A stretch of DNA of 64,000 nucleotides, taken from NCBI GenBank assembly GCA_029379385.1, contig CM055608.1, positions 28,208,350-28,272,349 of the forward strand, given 5' to 3'. A program made the position numbers and the translations under genes. The notes beneath the pieces were generated by a model. The model ran no database searches. It had not been told where the DNA came from and saw nothing but the letters and a program-made list of their open reading frames with translations. Source of the stretch: Quillaja saponaria (lineage: Eukaryota > Streptophyta > Magnoliopsida > Fabales > Quillajaceae). Shown here in pieces: positions 35,241-49,165 of this stretch (position 1 is the stretch's first letter; the number at the start of each line of letters is the position of its first letter).

Positions 35241-36643
35241 ATGTTGTTAAGAAGTTCTTCAACACCAGTTCTTGGATCCCTCCTCTCCTCCTTCTCAGAG
35301 AATCCAAGCAATAGCATTTACTGTGAAACAAATCCAACAATCAAGCACCCACCAACTACTGTCCATCAATATCACCAGAGGTCTCCACTTCACCAAACTG
35401 GGTGTATAAATCTGCCCTCATTCTCAGGCAACTCCTCCCCTATTTCTCCTTCCATTGCCGACCTTGAAAGGAACAAAGGCTTTCGTAGAGCTCAATCTGA
35501 TGGGAACTTGCAAGACCTTGTCTATGCTTCTTGCAACAACAATGGAGACCACTTATGTGATGCAAAGCTACCCAAGAAGTTTTCAGGGAGACCCAAGTGC
35601 TTGATGTTGGAGACTATACCTTCTTTCTCTTTTTATAATATGAAGGGTGAGCGTGAAGAAGAAGAAGAAAGTGATATTGAAGACGAAGAACTAGGAGAAG
35701 AGTTGGAGGAAAGTGAAGGACAATTGAGTGGTGGTGAGTGGGGCATAGCTATGGGATTTGATGAATTCAGTTTAAGTAATACAATCAACAATAGTATTGT
35801 TCTGACTGAGGAAGTGGTAAATAAGGATGAAATTTGGAATATTTGTGTTGCTGAAGAGAAAGATATGGTTGGTAAAGAATTGTATCTCGCAAGAGGACTT
35901 GGAATTGATGGATCTGGCCACGGCAGAGGAGGTGGTGGTGGCAGCGGTGGCGGTGGAAAGTATAATCCGGCAGGCTCTGGTGGGGATGGTGGGGATAGGC
36001 AAGGGATAGAAGAACATTATCAGAGGATGGTGGATGAAAATCCTGGCAACCCTTTATTTCTGAGGAATTATGCTGAGTTTCTGTATCAGGTAATTCCTAT
36101 GTTCTCTCTGTCTATATGTCAGACCAAGAGGCCCATCAAAGAAATCATCTGATACACATCACTGAAAATACCATTGCAGCATTGCTATTAATTTCCATAC
36201 TTTTTTTTGGTTTAAAAGTGGTATTAAGAAGTAATAATGGATACTTTTGATTATACTCACACTGTTGTAACAGTCCAAGCAAGATCTTCGAGGAGCCGAT
36301 GAGTATTACTCTCGTGCCATATTAGCCGATCCCAGAGATGGTGAACTTCTGTCACAGTATGCTAAGTTAGTGTGGGAGCTACACCATGACCATGATAGAG
36401 CTTCAAGCTACTTTGAACGAGCAGTCCAAGCTTCTCCTGAAGATTGGTATGTTCTTCTAATTACCGAGTGCAAACTTACATTTGTTCAGACTTCTAAATT
36501 ACAATTATGCATCACATTCTGACACTGGTTGTTTGGTTCATGATCACAGTCAAGTTCATGCAGCATATGCTAACTTCCTTTGGGAAATAGAGGATGATGA
36601 GGATAATTGTGATGTGCCAAAAGATTTTGGTGCCTTTCCATAA
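35241..36643 (+). CDS. TPR-like superfamily protein with acidic and Gly-rich linker
   Basis: Three exons, 35241..36089, 36274..36446 and 36550..36643, give 371 residues. The N-terminus MLLRSSSTPVLGSLLSS and the FRRAQSDGNLQDLVY stretch are hallmarks of a plant family of uncharacterised TPR-like proteins. They are followed by an acidic run (about 135-165), a Gly-rich linker (about 230-255) and three helical repeats: EEHYQRMVDENPGNPLFLRNYAEFL, then ADEYYSRAILADPRDGELL and ASSYFERAVQASPED (quoted in parts). The repeats resemble half-a-TPR motifs and probably mediate protein contacts. No signal peptide or membrane segment is seen. The splice sites keep phase (FLYQ|SKQ and ED-TG|T-Q). The function is unknown; some members respond to stress. 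No break is seen. Confidence 0.85.
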
Positions 36644-37638
36644 CATTTTCATGAGGAACCGATGACTTCAGCAACTTCTGGAAAAAAAATAAAAATAAAA
36701 ATAAATCGTAGCTGAAATTGTGTAAGTACCAACCAGATGTTACATCATATTAGCTAAAAAAACCCAGATGTTACATCAGTTGTGGGGTGACTGGTCCAAC
36801 AGATTCACAGGTCTCAATGTTTTCCATTCTTATCAATTAAGCAATTATGGAATTTGTGTTTCGTTTATTCATGGTTCAAGAATGGTAGGGTAGCAATTCA
36901 GTGGCTATGAAGATTGCCACTTTGTATATTGTATTGCACTATATAAAAGATGAGGTTTGATGACATTCAAGGTATCCCATGTTAAAATTTGTCATAATGA
37001 AATTTTCAACTAGTTTCAGCGCTAAACCACAAGGGTAAAAAGGGAAAACTAGTGATAACATTTGGACAACAAAGACTACAAATCTAAAAAAAAAATTGTC
37101 TATAATTTCTTGATTTCCTAGAATAGACCCCCTTTACTGTTCAAATCAACAGAATATCAGCAGAAAAAATGTCAATAACAAAAATCGGAGAATGTGAAAA
37201 TTGTACATCCCCTTGCCTAAGCAAATTCAAGAACCATTCCTAACTAAAACTTGGTCCTTAACAAAGTAGATATCAAGTTCAATACTCAACATTGCAAGAA
37301 GATACACAGCCATGGGATTTTGCTTTTTGTTTTTCTTTTGAATGCTTTCTATGATTGAAAAAAGCCCGTCATTATCTCTCACAACATGGGGCTTCAATTG
37401 CCCAAAAATTCACACTTGAATTGCGTGATAAAAACCATTCAAGTGTAGGAAGTGAACAAAAGAAGTCTATCAATAGTTTAATCATATAAAATGACACACC
37501 TCAACAGTACATATTCTTTTCCTGAAACCATCCAAGGAAAATTCAATAGGAAAGCCTTAGGTAATCAATCAACCTCAGATCATAGAAATGGTATGGCCCC
37601 TCCCAATATAGACGTACTTGCTTTTCTGAGTGCCCTGC

Positions 37639-40600
37639 TTATCGAGAACCACGCTGGGAATAACCATTGCCTCTTGGTCTGCTGTAGTCACCAGAATCCA
37701 AATGAGTTCCCCTGCCCAAGCTCCGACCACCAAAACGCCCTCTTGGGGCATCTGTTTGGTAAGCCCCTCTGCCTCTTCCTCTTCCTGGTCAATGCAATTC
37801 CAATGTATATCAATACAGAAATTAAGTATAAGCATATTCATTTTATAGCTCTAGAATGAGAATAATACCAAGCCATTTGAGAAGTATAATGCAATAGAAG
37901 CACAGAAGCTAAATTTAGATAGATACCATCTGGAAACCCAATTTGACCAATTAATTTGATGAGGACCAGTCTACATCTATGATGATGTTATTTTAAATTA
38001 TGATCAGTATCTTCTTTATGTAACTCAGGTTTTAACTATCACAATTCCATTTATCCATTTTTTATGTTAATGCCGGTAAGCCAATGATAATTTGTTTTTG
38101 CTTTTTGTTGGGGGGAATGGAGGGGGGATGAGTAATAGGATTAATGTCTTCTTACAAAAAGACAACAGATCTTAGTTCCAAACTGTTAGGTTGAATCACA
38201 CAAATCTGGATCAAAACTAAGTAGAGTCACCATATTGATTCTCATTTGTTAGTAGGGTACACACTTTGACTAAGAACCACAATCAGTCACTCAGCATCAT
38301 GATAAGACCCAGCTTAAACCTCCATGAGCTCTTTTAGAAAGTGCATCAGACATGAGATATTGTCTTTGTGCCTGTTCATCATTACTGTTACAAAACACAG
38401 AATAGTTATCTCTTCTTACCACAACCAAACAGTGCTTCCCATCTTTTTCCAAAACAACAGCCAGGTTTCCACAACCTCAACCCAATTGGTAGTCCGGCTT
38501 AGATGCCAAGTTCCTCGCAGCAATACTCTGAAAATTAGATACCATTTGGCAAAAACAAGATGCACTTTCTAGCAACACAACTCAGCTTTTCTCAGAGTCA
38601 AGTCCTCAAATCCTCAAATAACACTGAGACCCTGCTAACTACTCCCACCAATCTTCAGTCATTTACATGCATCTACACAAATCATTTTCTAGAAACTTCA
38701 CCATTTCCAGCCCTATAATATTGGTAAGCCACTACAAACACACCTACATAAATGTTTCCAAATATGTCCTACATTGAGCTTGCTAATATACGAACACTAT
38801 CACTAATATGACTATGTTCCAACAGTATCCCCATCAAGATCTAGATTACAGCCACAACCAGTCTGCCACTCCATCCAATATGATATCACCCAACCATGGT
38901 AGTGTATTTCCACCAACATCTCCACAGATATGCAGAGCCAGCCAATAAGCACAGTCACTAGCACTAAGCCATCAATCCCCACAAAGAATTGACAGCTATT
39001 GCTCATTTGCATAAAATTGCAACTTCTTTTGAGTGTATGTGAACTAAGCATGCTTAAAACTCGAAAGTCTCACTAGCAAGTATTAAATGCCTGGTTTGAA
39101 CTTCTCTCTTACCTTGCATATCTTGGTTGTACAATTTGCTTTACTGGCTGATTTGGTTCATTCTGTATTTTTCTCATACCCAGCCAATCCTTTGTGATCA
39201 ATCAGTTAGTTACTCCTATTTTTTCAAATTTCTTATGCGCATAAAACACTCAAAATTAATTAAACCCCTCTCCCCCTAGCACAGGATAAGATGACCACAT
39301 ATAGGTGTTATGTATATTAATTCAGATAATACATACACATCTGTGTGTATTGATGTGTTCAGATAATATTTGTATAGAAAACAGTTATGCAGCAACTTCT
39401 ATTTTCCGAATCTTGATGTGACTTCATGCATGTCCATAAGAATGAAGTACAGCAAACAAATACATAAGTATGCCAGCATTTATTGAAGTTACCTGTCTGC
39501 CCATAATAGATGGGGCATAACACAAGGAAAACATTGTCATTGCATTGTACTCACAGTCCAAATCCATACAACAGTCTAAGCTAATTATTGTTATCACTTA
39601 TCACAACCCCTAAAACAATACAGGCCATTTATGAACAATTCACATGGATCAACCAACAAGGGTGATTTATAATTCAGCTAAAGCATTATCATCAAGAAAG
39701 TAAGTGATTATAATAACATTAGTAGCATGCTTCCTATGAATCCTTCAAACTTTACAACTACAAGAACTTGGAAAGCAATACAAGATTATTAAATAGAAAT
39801 GCGTGTGATCAATAAAAGAAATAATGTTGCCCAGTTCAAAAATGTAAGTTTGAGCAAAACAAATACAGATTAACAATGCATTAGATCAGAAAAAGTGATC
39901 GTTGTTCAATTCGGATATGTAAATTTATGTAGAATGAAGAATGAAAAAAATGGCACATACTTCCCCCCCTAGTGGTACTGCTGCTGTTTGGTCTTCGCTC
40001 CTCGATGTAGATTTGCCTTCCAGCCAAGTGTATCGGAGAAGCCTACAAAGGCAGCAAATTTATGCCAACCAAATGTTTGAAACCACGTAAACAATCAACT
40101 CAAGGCAGAAGACAGAAATTGTAGTAGAAAATAGGATATAAACATGACAATTTAAAATAAACATGGGTTCCAAGAAGTGTTTATAGAGATCACAAAATAA
40201 ATTCACTTATGCAGCACATAGATAAAAATTCACAATTCACCCAATCAGATGAGAGCAGCATTTTTTATTCTTTAAACATTTTTTTACATGCTACATGGAT
40301 GAGTTCAAGCAAATTATCAGTGAAACAAGCACATAACAATAACGAACCGCACTAGAAATTCTTGGCATCTCTCGCTCTCAAATGTTACATTACATGTAAA
40401 TGAAACCGTGAATACTAAACAACAAGAACCATCCAGAAGATACTCTTGCAAACTAAAAAACCAAATATACCAGATAGTTCAAACAAATTAACTTTATTCA
40501 CATTTAGAAGCATTACAAATTTTAACTTCATTCGTATACACAAAGGGCTAACAGTCAAAGACAACATGAAAAACATCAAACAATCAAATGATAAGTAATG

Positions 40601-43600
40601 TAAGAGAAAGAACACTTCATATTAGAAATATGAAATACATATCCTATTGTTAGGATGTTGGATTGATAGATGACAGAGTTAAGATAAAAATGCATATAAC
40701 AAACAAACATTGAGTCCCATGAACAATATTAATTTTCCTCTTCAGGACCTTAAACATTTGTCAACTACAACAAAGGATATTTTTCATGAATAAAAGAATC
40801 TACCTGGATTGCATTTTGAACACCTATAGCTTCTTCAAACTCAACAAATGCATAGCATACACCAATTTCCTGCATATACCAATAGCTATTTTATTATTTC
40901 TCAGGCTAAATATAAGGACACTCAGTTCTAAGAATGATTTGAACCCACCTCCCGGATCCTAATGAATATGCCATCATGCTTGATTCTGCCAAAGTTCTTG
41001 AACTCCTGCTCAATCTCAACCTCAGTAACAGTAGAAGGCAAATTTCTCACATAGACAGATTTAAGTTCACCTGAAGGATCAGTCATGAGTCAACTTGATG
41101 CTTCAAAATTAAATATGCTCAAGGTACTAAAATTGTAAATAGTAATATGATCTAGAGCTATTATGTATTGCAGTTTCCTAAGAAATAATTTATCTTGATC
41201 ATTAAGAATATTCAAGTTTTACTGCTATTTCCTTTAGTACCAGATGACCAGACTTCCTTAGGTAACATAAAAATTCAACTGTGAAAAAGGCATTTTTACA
41301 TGACAATCTTTGACATATAAATTATAGGGATCAACAAATAAAACTTTTGGCACTGAAGATGTCACATCAAGCACCAAATCAATTACATTCCCAGACATGA
41401 TATACAACTTCATAAATCATGAACTCAAAGACAAGAAACACTATATGTAGGGTACATGCCACAGGAAAACATGCATTTTCATCAAAAGAAGAATTATCTG
41501 TAATTCTGTATTAAAATGTCATTCACACTTAAATGGACAAAATGTGGAATGTGGATTAAACAGTAAACCTTCTTCTTCTAGTCCAAAGCCTTCCTCTGTG
41601 ACCTCAACCCCAGTTTCAGGAAAATATGTAGATGTAGAGCTTGATTGCTGGATGACAGGCTGTGCTGTATGATTCAGCTCCGAATGAGTTGGAACACTCC
41701 TAAAAGTAGGCTGAGGAGTAGCAGTCAACCCTGACTGTCCTTTGGAAACTCGCAACTGGAGGATCATTGCAACACTTTTAAATTAAGACTATAGCATAAA
41801 ATCATGTAAACACTTTCTAATTTTAGTAATTTATGTTCCATGTGTAATTAAGAAGGGAATTAAGGAAAAATGACATTCTAGAATCTATTCCTGTGACCAA
41901 TACAAAATACTTCTAGCTCCTTTACATCTTTAAACCCTCCATCCCTCATTAGGTTCAATTTCCAGCATATGACAACACATACAACATCCTGAATCCTTGA
42001 TCTGCCCAAATTCTAGATCTTGCATGGTACTTGTGTTATATTTGTAAAATATGCATATGTTCTCTCTGACCATGTTTCTATGTCAAATGCATAATTTGAT
42101 CCAGTCTTCTATGACTAGACATTCAAACAAATGCTAAAACCAGTATAACTGACTGACATCCACAATTTTTTTGTCTCCTGCTCAGGTAACCAATTAAACC
42201 TTCATTTAAGATTAAATATAAGCACAATTAAATCAACAAGAACAGATAAACAAGCAAGAGAGAAAATAAAGCGAAGTCAGACATGTCAATAAGGGTAAAA
42301 CAGATAAACAGGTCACAAGTGATAGCAACATACGCACATAAAATACCAGAAATGAAGGTACATACAATTGATGCCCAAGTTTTCTTAGCAGGCTCTTCTG
42401 CGGGTTCCTCTACGCGAGCAACAGGCGGTTCATAGATGGTATTCACCGCACTTTCAGAAGAAGTAGATGTCTCCTCAGCAGGAGTTTCCTCCACCACAGT
42501 TTCAGGTTCCACTTCTTCCTGCTGCTCTGGAAGACTGTATTTGTCAATTGGATCATCCTCTATATGAACTGAGCTAACATACTCCCTAGCCTCTTCCTCC
42601 AAAGCATAGTCTTCTGTTACAACAAAAGATTCAGACCCCAAATAAAGGAAGCAAACTCTCCCTTAAAATAATTCTAAGTAGCCAACCATCTATAGTGGGA
42701 ACACTGGGAAGAAGATCTATTCTATATGACCAACAAATTCTTGGAGCTCAACTAGAACTTCCAGATACAAACTACAATATATTATTCAAAACCAACAAAA
42801 TGGAAAAGCATAATCTGAAGGTTTGAAAATCATAAAAAAAGTTTTACTTCCAAAACTGGTGTCTTGCCAATTTATTCAGTATCCCAACAAAAATTTAATC
42901 TGAAAAGTATTCTTGCCATTACTGATGAAAATACTCAATAATAATGAGTTTACATAGGAAATATACCAATCTGAAAATCAGAGTAATTAAAAAGTTAATA
43001 AACTAACCTTTGTTCATTATAATTACTATTACAAAAGCAATCAAGCTGCGAAATAAAAATCTTCTTGGTAGGTTAAAAATGTACTATGCATTGTAAAAAA
43101 TACCAAGGGACACATTATTATCTAGTATAAAGGTCAGACAACATCAGCCGTGCAATATTTATTTAAGCTACTCATCTATCTTGAGAAAAGAAATTCCCAA
43201 ATGAAAAAGGCATCAGATTATACCATGCGGCTCTTCAAGGGCACTAGAGACATTTAGTTGGGTCTCGAACTTGCTTTCAGATGGCAATGATACACGATTT
43301 TGGTAAACAACTTCTTCATCAATGAACTGAAAAATATCATTCAGCACAAAGTAACCCTTCTCCTGAGGAGCGAGGAAAAAGGTCTGAACAAACCTCCTCC
43401 TCCCACCAAAATCTTTGACCCTAACAAAACCTGAAACCATCACGAGAACACCACTATTCCATGAATCAAGAGAATTGATAGTCTTGATCTCAATCCCAGC
43501 AAAATTCAGGGACATGATAAGCGTATGAATTTGCTGCATAGAAAAAGAGAAAATTAGCTATTAGTAAACATTAAAAAATTTCAAGTAAACTATGTATAGA

Positions 43601-44929
43601 ATAACTCTACTGATCCTCTATTGCTTGTAATTGTCATTTCTAGCGAACAAATATAAAGCAGATGGGGAGAGAAAAAGATATATACTAACATACAATGCTC
43701 TCCAAAAATACAATGTTCTTCTAAATCAATTATTTTACAATTATCCCAAGAATATGCTTATTTTATTTTCTACATTGAATTTTCCCTTCTGCAACTCTGT
43801 GCTGCAATCAGATAGAAACTAAAGGAACATGCTAGGTGTAGTTCATCTCACAGTCCATCTGACCCATCTACCTCCAATCTGGAGGAGTGTGTGTCTCTTA
43901 GTTATCTGCTAGTGAGCCTATCCAAAGATCAAGCTAAAATACAATAGTGACACATACCAGATCCCTGATGTATATCTAGAAGAGGCTACCAAAAATTAAA
44001 AACAATTTTGAACCTTTAATCTGTTACTTTACTTGCTTCAATAACCACCAATTTGAAGGATTGTATTTAGTCACATAAATTGGTGATGAAACACAAAGCA
44101 TATAAAATCCTAATTGAGAAATTTGTTGCCCTCTCCTTGTTAATAGCGCATATATAGTATGTACAAACAGAGACTATATGAAGAGTCATGAGAGAAATGC
44201 TGGTTATTAGCTAAAATATTTAACATCTATTTAACTAATACAAAATGTGGCGCACAAGTTGATTAGAATAAGGGATTGCTATCAAAATATTCTTTTACGT
44301 GGCCGTGGCCCCTGAGTCTTTGTGCAGAACATCTTCCAAAATGGTATTCCATAATTATGAGATCTCCCAAATAAAGCCTTTGGAATCTATTATCCACAAT
44401 TTTCTACTGTTTCACTATTATATATCTGGAGAGTTAAGATTTTGGAAATTGGGAACAACAAAGAACCCACAAAACCATAATACGAAGACCCCACAAAGAA
44501 ACACACGCAAAAGCAAGTGCAGTATTTAGGTTTTAGTGTTTTAATGGCATTTATGTATAAGAAAGCCATAATAAAAGAAGACAAAACCACATATAATATC
44601 AAACAGATAAATGTGAAAGTGTATTTGCAATATATCTACCAACGTAGCTGAGGCAGTATCGCTGGAGTCTCCATCAACCCGAATCATAGTGCTGGCATCA
44701 GAGTAGAACTGATGAACAAGACTGGGTTGTTGCTGAAGCACTTGATAATACTGTCCAACAAAGTAAGAACCCACCTGAAACCGAAACCAACACAAGAAAA
44801 TCAAAATCAAAAAAAAAAAAAAAAAAGAGTACTGTACAAATACAGCTGAAATCTTTGATAACTTTTACAAGGCAATCTTGATTAAATTACCTGTACGGCA
44901 CTAACAGAACCAGGATAAGAAGACGCCAT
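37639..44929 (-). CDS. G3BP-like protein: NTF2 domain plus RRM
   Basis: Nine exons (44929..44891, 44774..44640, 43533..43224, 42613..42366, 41755..41569, 41070..40949, 40869..40804, 40042..39961, 37784..37639) join in frame to 444 residues. The NTF2-like domain (about 13-135) starts VGSYFVGQYYQVLQQQP and includes FVQTFFLAPQEKGYFVLND. An acidic, Pro/Glu-rich low-complexity stretch follows (about 150-300), with the KKTWASI motif near 245. Then comes one RRM (about 310-385) with RNP2 VYVRNL and RNP1 GVCYAFVEF, and an RGG-type tail (RGRGRG, GGRSLGRG). Human G3BP proteins nucleate stress granules; plant members are RNA-binding stress-granule and defence factors, so a cytoplasmic RNA role is inferred. 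Exon 1 has only 13 codons. The last intron is 2.2 kb. No break is seen. Gene order next to TOM9 and PDLP matches Arabidopsis At5g43960-43980. Confidence 0.9.
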
Positions 44930-45147
44930 TCTTGCTTTCTTCACTCTTCTGTGCGTCCTTTTAGAAAATCATACAGTTCTAAATAAAACCCTTTTCCCCC
45001 AAATCTGAAACCCTACTTTTCGAAAGAAAAATAGTTTTTTTTTTTTTTTTTTTTTTTTCTAATTGACAATTCGAATCAGAAAACAGAGGCAGCTCAAATA
45101 AAATACTAGCAGATTTTCCAGAGAGGGAAAAACAGACGCTTCTCGCT

Positions 45148-45153
45148 TTATAA
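45148..45153 (-). promoter_or_regulatory. Candidate TATA box of the G3BP-like gene
   Basis: TATAAA on the minus strand in the context CTCTTTATAAAGCGAG, about 220 bases upstream of the ATG. Position and motif only. Confidence 0.45.
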
Positions 45154-46085
45154 AGAGAGATAAAGAAATGAAAAATCCTTCAAATCAAATCAAGCAAGAA
45201 AATGAAGCAATCAAGGATAGATCTGTGCAAAGAGAGACAGAGATTGAGACAGCGAGGGAGCTCTCTGTGTCTGCTGCTTCGAATGCTTTCTCTACTGTAT
45301 TCGCCTTCTGGGTTAACATTTATAAGTGGAATCACCAGGGGATTGCCGCGTGAAATAACAGCCGTTGGATTATCTAAGCTGATTCTAAGAGATCTTGCAC
45401 ATCACAGCCGTCAATTTATAATAAAGAAAAGCATCGTGGACGGATGTGATTGTTTGATTTGGTGGTTAACAATATTAGCCGTATGATCTAAGACAAAACG
45501 GATTTCAACGGATGAGATTTTATTAGGTTTTAGTACAAGTTGCTAACGTGAGCCGCGGACGAGGAGCAGAGCAAGTTAGTAGATTCTCTGAATGAGGGGA
45601 AAATCTAGTACTTTCCCATAACAGTGAAGTTTAAAGGTCTGTGCGTGTGGCACAGTAATAAAGCAAGAAACTGAATTTTTGAGGCATATAAAGTCCAGAA
45701 TTGGTAGTCAGTTTTGCTTGATTTGTGCAAGGGGCCAGAGTACTGCATTATGTCAAAAGAAGCAAAAAAAAAAAAAAAACTTGAGTGAACAAATATTTTG
45801 GCCAATTTGATAAAAATATCATGCTTTCAGAGATTTAGAGATAGAGCAAATATTGACATTGCAAAATTAAAAATAGGGTGAGTATAAAATCTAAGAATAT
45901 GACATCCGGCTGATCCAAGTGAAATCCGACAACATGATTAAAAAGTCTTAGTTTTTAATTGGGTTGATTTTTATTTTTGTAATTGTGTCGGGTATGTTAA
46001 TCGAGTGAGAAATTTTTAATTTGAGGGAGCCTTGTCAATTCCACATAAAATACTGTTTATATTTTGAAATAAAGTCAAATAGTAT
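45154..46085. other. Intergenic, 5' flank of the G3BP-like gene
   Basis: No coding sequence recognised. The last five bases AGTAT (46081-46085) are the left target duplication of the LTR element. Confidence 0.5.
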
Positions 46086-46446
46086 TGTTAATACAAATAT
46101 TAACACAATCCAATAAGCTCAGGCTCACCAAAGGCCTTACAAATACAAGTTTCACACTCTCCAAAAAAGTCCATCTCTCTACACTTTACAGCTCTCCCCT
46201 TATCTTTCTAGATATTGACTTGAGCTTCGGAGTGCTAACAGGTATTCAGACCACCCTCTGCAGGTCTCCAGCTCAGACAAGTAGGAGGCATGGAGGAGGC
46301 CTCTCTAGCTCGGACACATTGAGGAGACCTCCTCTGCAGGTCTCCAGCTCAGACAAGTAGGAGGCATGGAGGAGGCCTCTCTAGCTCGGACACATTGAGG
46401 AGACCTCCTCTCCAGGTCTCCAGCTCGGACAAATCCGACATTAACA
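46086..46446 (+). repeat. Left LTR with internal 76-base duplication
   Basis: 361 bases against 285 in the right LTR. The extra length is a direct duplication of a block containing CTGCAGGTCTCCAGCTCAGA and GGAGGCATGGAGGAGGCCTC, found at about 46255-46330 and 46331-46406. Confidence 0.82.
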
Positions 46447-46463
46447 TTGGCGCCATCTGTGGG

Positions 46464-46745
46464 AATCCAATAAGCTCAGGCTCACCAAAGGCCTTACAAA
46501 TACAAGTTTCACACTCTCCAAAAAAGTCCATCTCTCTACACTTTACAGCTCTCCCCTTATCTTTCTAGATATTGACTTGAGCTTCGGAGTGCTAACAGGT
46601 ATTCAGACCACCCTCTGCAGGTCTCCAGCTCAGACAAGTAGGAGGCATGGAGGAGGCCTCTCTAGCTCGGACACATTGAGGAGACCTCCTCTCCAGGTCT
46701 CCAGCTCGGACAAATCCGACATTAACATTGGCGCCATCTGTGGGA
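46464..46745 (+). repeat. Partial second LTR and second primer-binding site
   Basis: From AATCCAATAAGCTCAGG the LTR sequence restarts directly after the first primer site, runs to CCGACATTAACA, and is followed again by TTGGCGCCATCTGTGGG. The first ~20 bases of the LTR are missing. This looks like a tandem unit made by recombination or by strand-transfer error in reverse transcription. Confidence 0.8.
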
Positions 46746-47126
46746 AATCCATATGATTTGAATTTCTTGATTTCCACGCAGCTCTCAAGCTCGCCAGATC
46801 ACTGTACCAAATTTCCTGGCCTTTGCTCCATGGGTAACCTTTAAATTAAGACTCTCACCAACACCCATTGTCTCTCACTGAACTCACAACTCGCCACCTC
46901 ACCAAGATGCATATGAACGCCTTGCTTCCCAAGCAAAACAGAGAGCACTCGAACTGCCTATGGGCATCAGCTCTTCCAACCTCCAGCGACCAATGATCCA
47001 GATCTGCCACCTACCGAGCTGGCACTAGATCGATGGAGGATCTCTGCCCAAACAGTCTCCTGGCCAGAGTGGATCCGTGCCTCACCCGCTGCAACAACGG
47101 GTGGACCTCTTGTAGGACGAATGCCC

Positions 47127-47519
47127 CAGGCCGCCCACAGAGGATACCTCCCGCCAGCCGAATGCATCAGGTCGCCCTCGCCGAGGACACCTGCCCAATC
47201 GATGCTCTAGGTTGCCCGCAGAGGATACCTCCTGCCCAGTTGATGCCTCAGGTCGCCCAACGCCACTGCCGAGAACACGTCCTTCCCAAACGAAGGAACT
47301 AGGTCGCCATGCCGAGGACGCACCTCATGCCAGACGAGTGCACCAGGTCGCCGCTGATGAGACCTCCTGCCCAGACAAATGCATCAGGTCGCTCGACGCC
47401 ACTGCCGAGAACACGTCCTGGCTAGACGAAGGCACCAGGTCGCCATTGTCGAGGACGTATCTCCTGCCCAAACAAATGCATCAGGTCACCCGACGGACAC
47501 ACCTGCCCAATCGCATGTG
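47127..47519 (+). repeat. Tandem array of ~40-52-base GC-rich units in the retroelement
   Basis: About nine units start CAGGTCGCC and continue with GCCGAGGACAC, CTCCTGCCC and GA.GAATGCAT. Unit length is not a multiple of three, so the repeated peptide appears in changing frames; the long open frame at 47212-47976 is largely this array and shows no known domain. Confidence 0.8.
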
Positions 47520-48721
47520 TCGCTCCCCGCGGGCCAATCTTCAGGTGAGTTCCGGCGACCAAGGTCTCCCAACCAACCACCTGCAGCACCTTCAAGCTTG
47601 GGCTGACCAAGTTGCCGGCACTCTGGCGAAAGAGACAGAGGATTGCTGCTGGTCGGTGTCCGCAAAGGACTCGAGCTCCATTTGGCAGCCAAACTTCCAG
47701 TTTCCTCCAGAACAAGGGTCCATCTCATTCTCTGCGTCTCTCCCCACTCTTTGTCTTTTGCCCGCCCAATTAACGATTCCAAGGAATAACTTCCAGCCAA
47801 TTCCAGGAGCAAAGGACCCAGCTCGCCCTTACAATATGCAGCTCGGGCCCATGACCAGTATGTCTCCATCTAAGTTGGCCTCCAACTTGCTAGAATTAAA
47901 AACAAACTTAAGCCCAATGAAAGTGAAGCTCGCCAGATCGCCAACTCGAGCTGACAAACACAGCCTGCCATGTTGACCCAAAACCAGACAAGGCCCAGGT
48001 TCTTCTATTTTTCTATTCGATCCCTATACTTCATGTATGTTATGGTAATGACCCATATAGTCTACATATTTACACAATTGGCTTAAAATTTTAATTATTT
48101 ATAATTTTGACCTGTTAATTTAACTATGTTTACATTCGGATCATATATATTTTTTAATTACATAAATGGCCTAAAACTTTATAAATTTTACACAAATTGC
48201 TTACAAACTTCTATGTTCTTATAGAAACTCTTGTCAACTTTATATCTTCATGCAAATCTACTAGAATTGAATGCTTAGCTTAATTTATATTCGCTTAATT
48301 ATTGGATTACATGTTCATCAACAACAAAAATATTCCAAGTCTTGAAAATATTAAATCATTCATTGAAGATTCATGAGCTCGCCTAAAAAATATCATAATT
48401 ATAAGGCCATCATAAAGATGAGCCGATCACTCACTTGACAGAATAATTGGCATCTTAGATATAGTGGACCAGTAATTCACATTGCCTACATCCTGCACTT
48501 TATAGCTAGATCAAAATGATAATTGCAATGCAACTATATCTTTGACATATTATTGTATATTTATTCAGAAAGCATGTCATTACATGTTTACCATCATATG
48601 TGGCTAATGAATTTTCTATTGAGATCAGCCGTTTGGCCATAGTTACAGAAAATTTCTGCAGGTGAAGTAGAAAGGAATAGACATAGCCCCCCAAAACCAA
48701 TCAAAAAGAATATCTCCAATA

Positions 48722-49165
48722 CCAGGGGCAAAAACGGTTGAGGTTCATCTGGTTGATTCAACGACCCTAACAGTGAACCCGACCTCCCGGTGCTCGCGGT
48801 TCAGGCATGCGCGGCGGCCAGGTTTCCATTCTGCAGTCCGAGCCTCCGCCGAGTTCACAGAAGATCTCCAAACCCAGGGGCGAAAATGGTTGAGGTTCAT
48901 CTGGTCGATTCAACGACCCTGACAGTGAACCCGACCTCCCGGTGCTCACGGTTCAGACACGCGAGGTAGCTAGGTTTCCATCCTGCGGTCCGAGCCTCCA
49001 CCAAGTTCACACAATACCTCTAAAACCGGGGGGCAGAAACGGTTGAGGTTCACCTGGTTAATCAAATGACCCTAACAGGGAACTTGACCTCCCTGGTGCT
49101 CGCGGTCAAGGCAAACAAGGCCACTAGGTTTCTATCCTGCGGTCCGACCCTCTACCGAGTTCGCT
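48722..49165 (+). repeat. Three tandem 152-base units in the retroelement
   Basis: Units begin near 48722, 48874 and 49026 with CC.GGGG and ACGGTTGAGGTTCA. They share GACCCTAACAG.GAAC, GACCTCCC.GGTGCTC and TCCTGCGGTCCGA. Divergence rises in the third unit. Not coding. Confidence 0.85.

Noticed and set aside
46349..46777. Minus-strand frames of ~60 codons in the LTRs
   Set aside because: They repeat because the LTR is repeated; no coding function expected.
47212..47976. 254-codon open frame in the LTR element as a gag gene
   Set aside because: Most of it is the 40-52-base tandem array read in shifting frames; no capsid or zinc-knuckle motif is visible.
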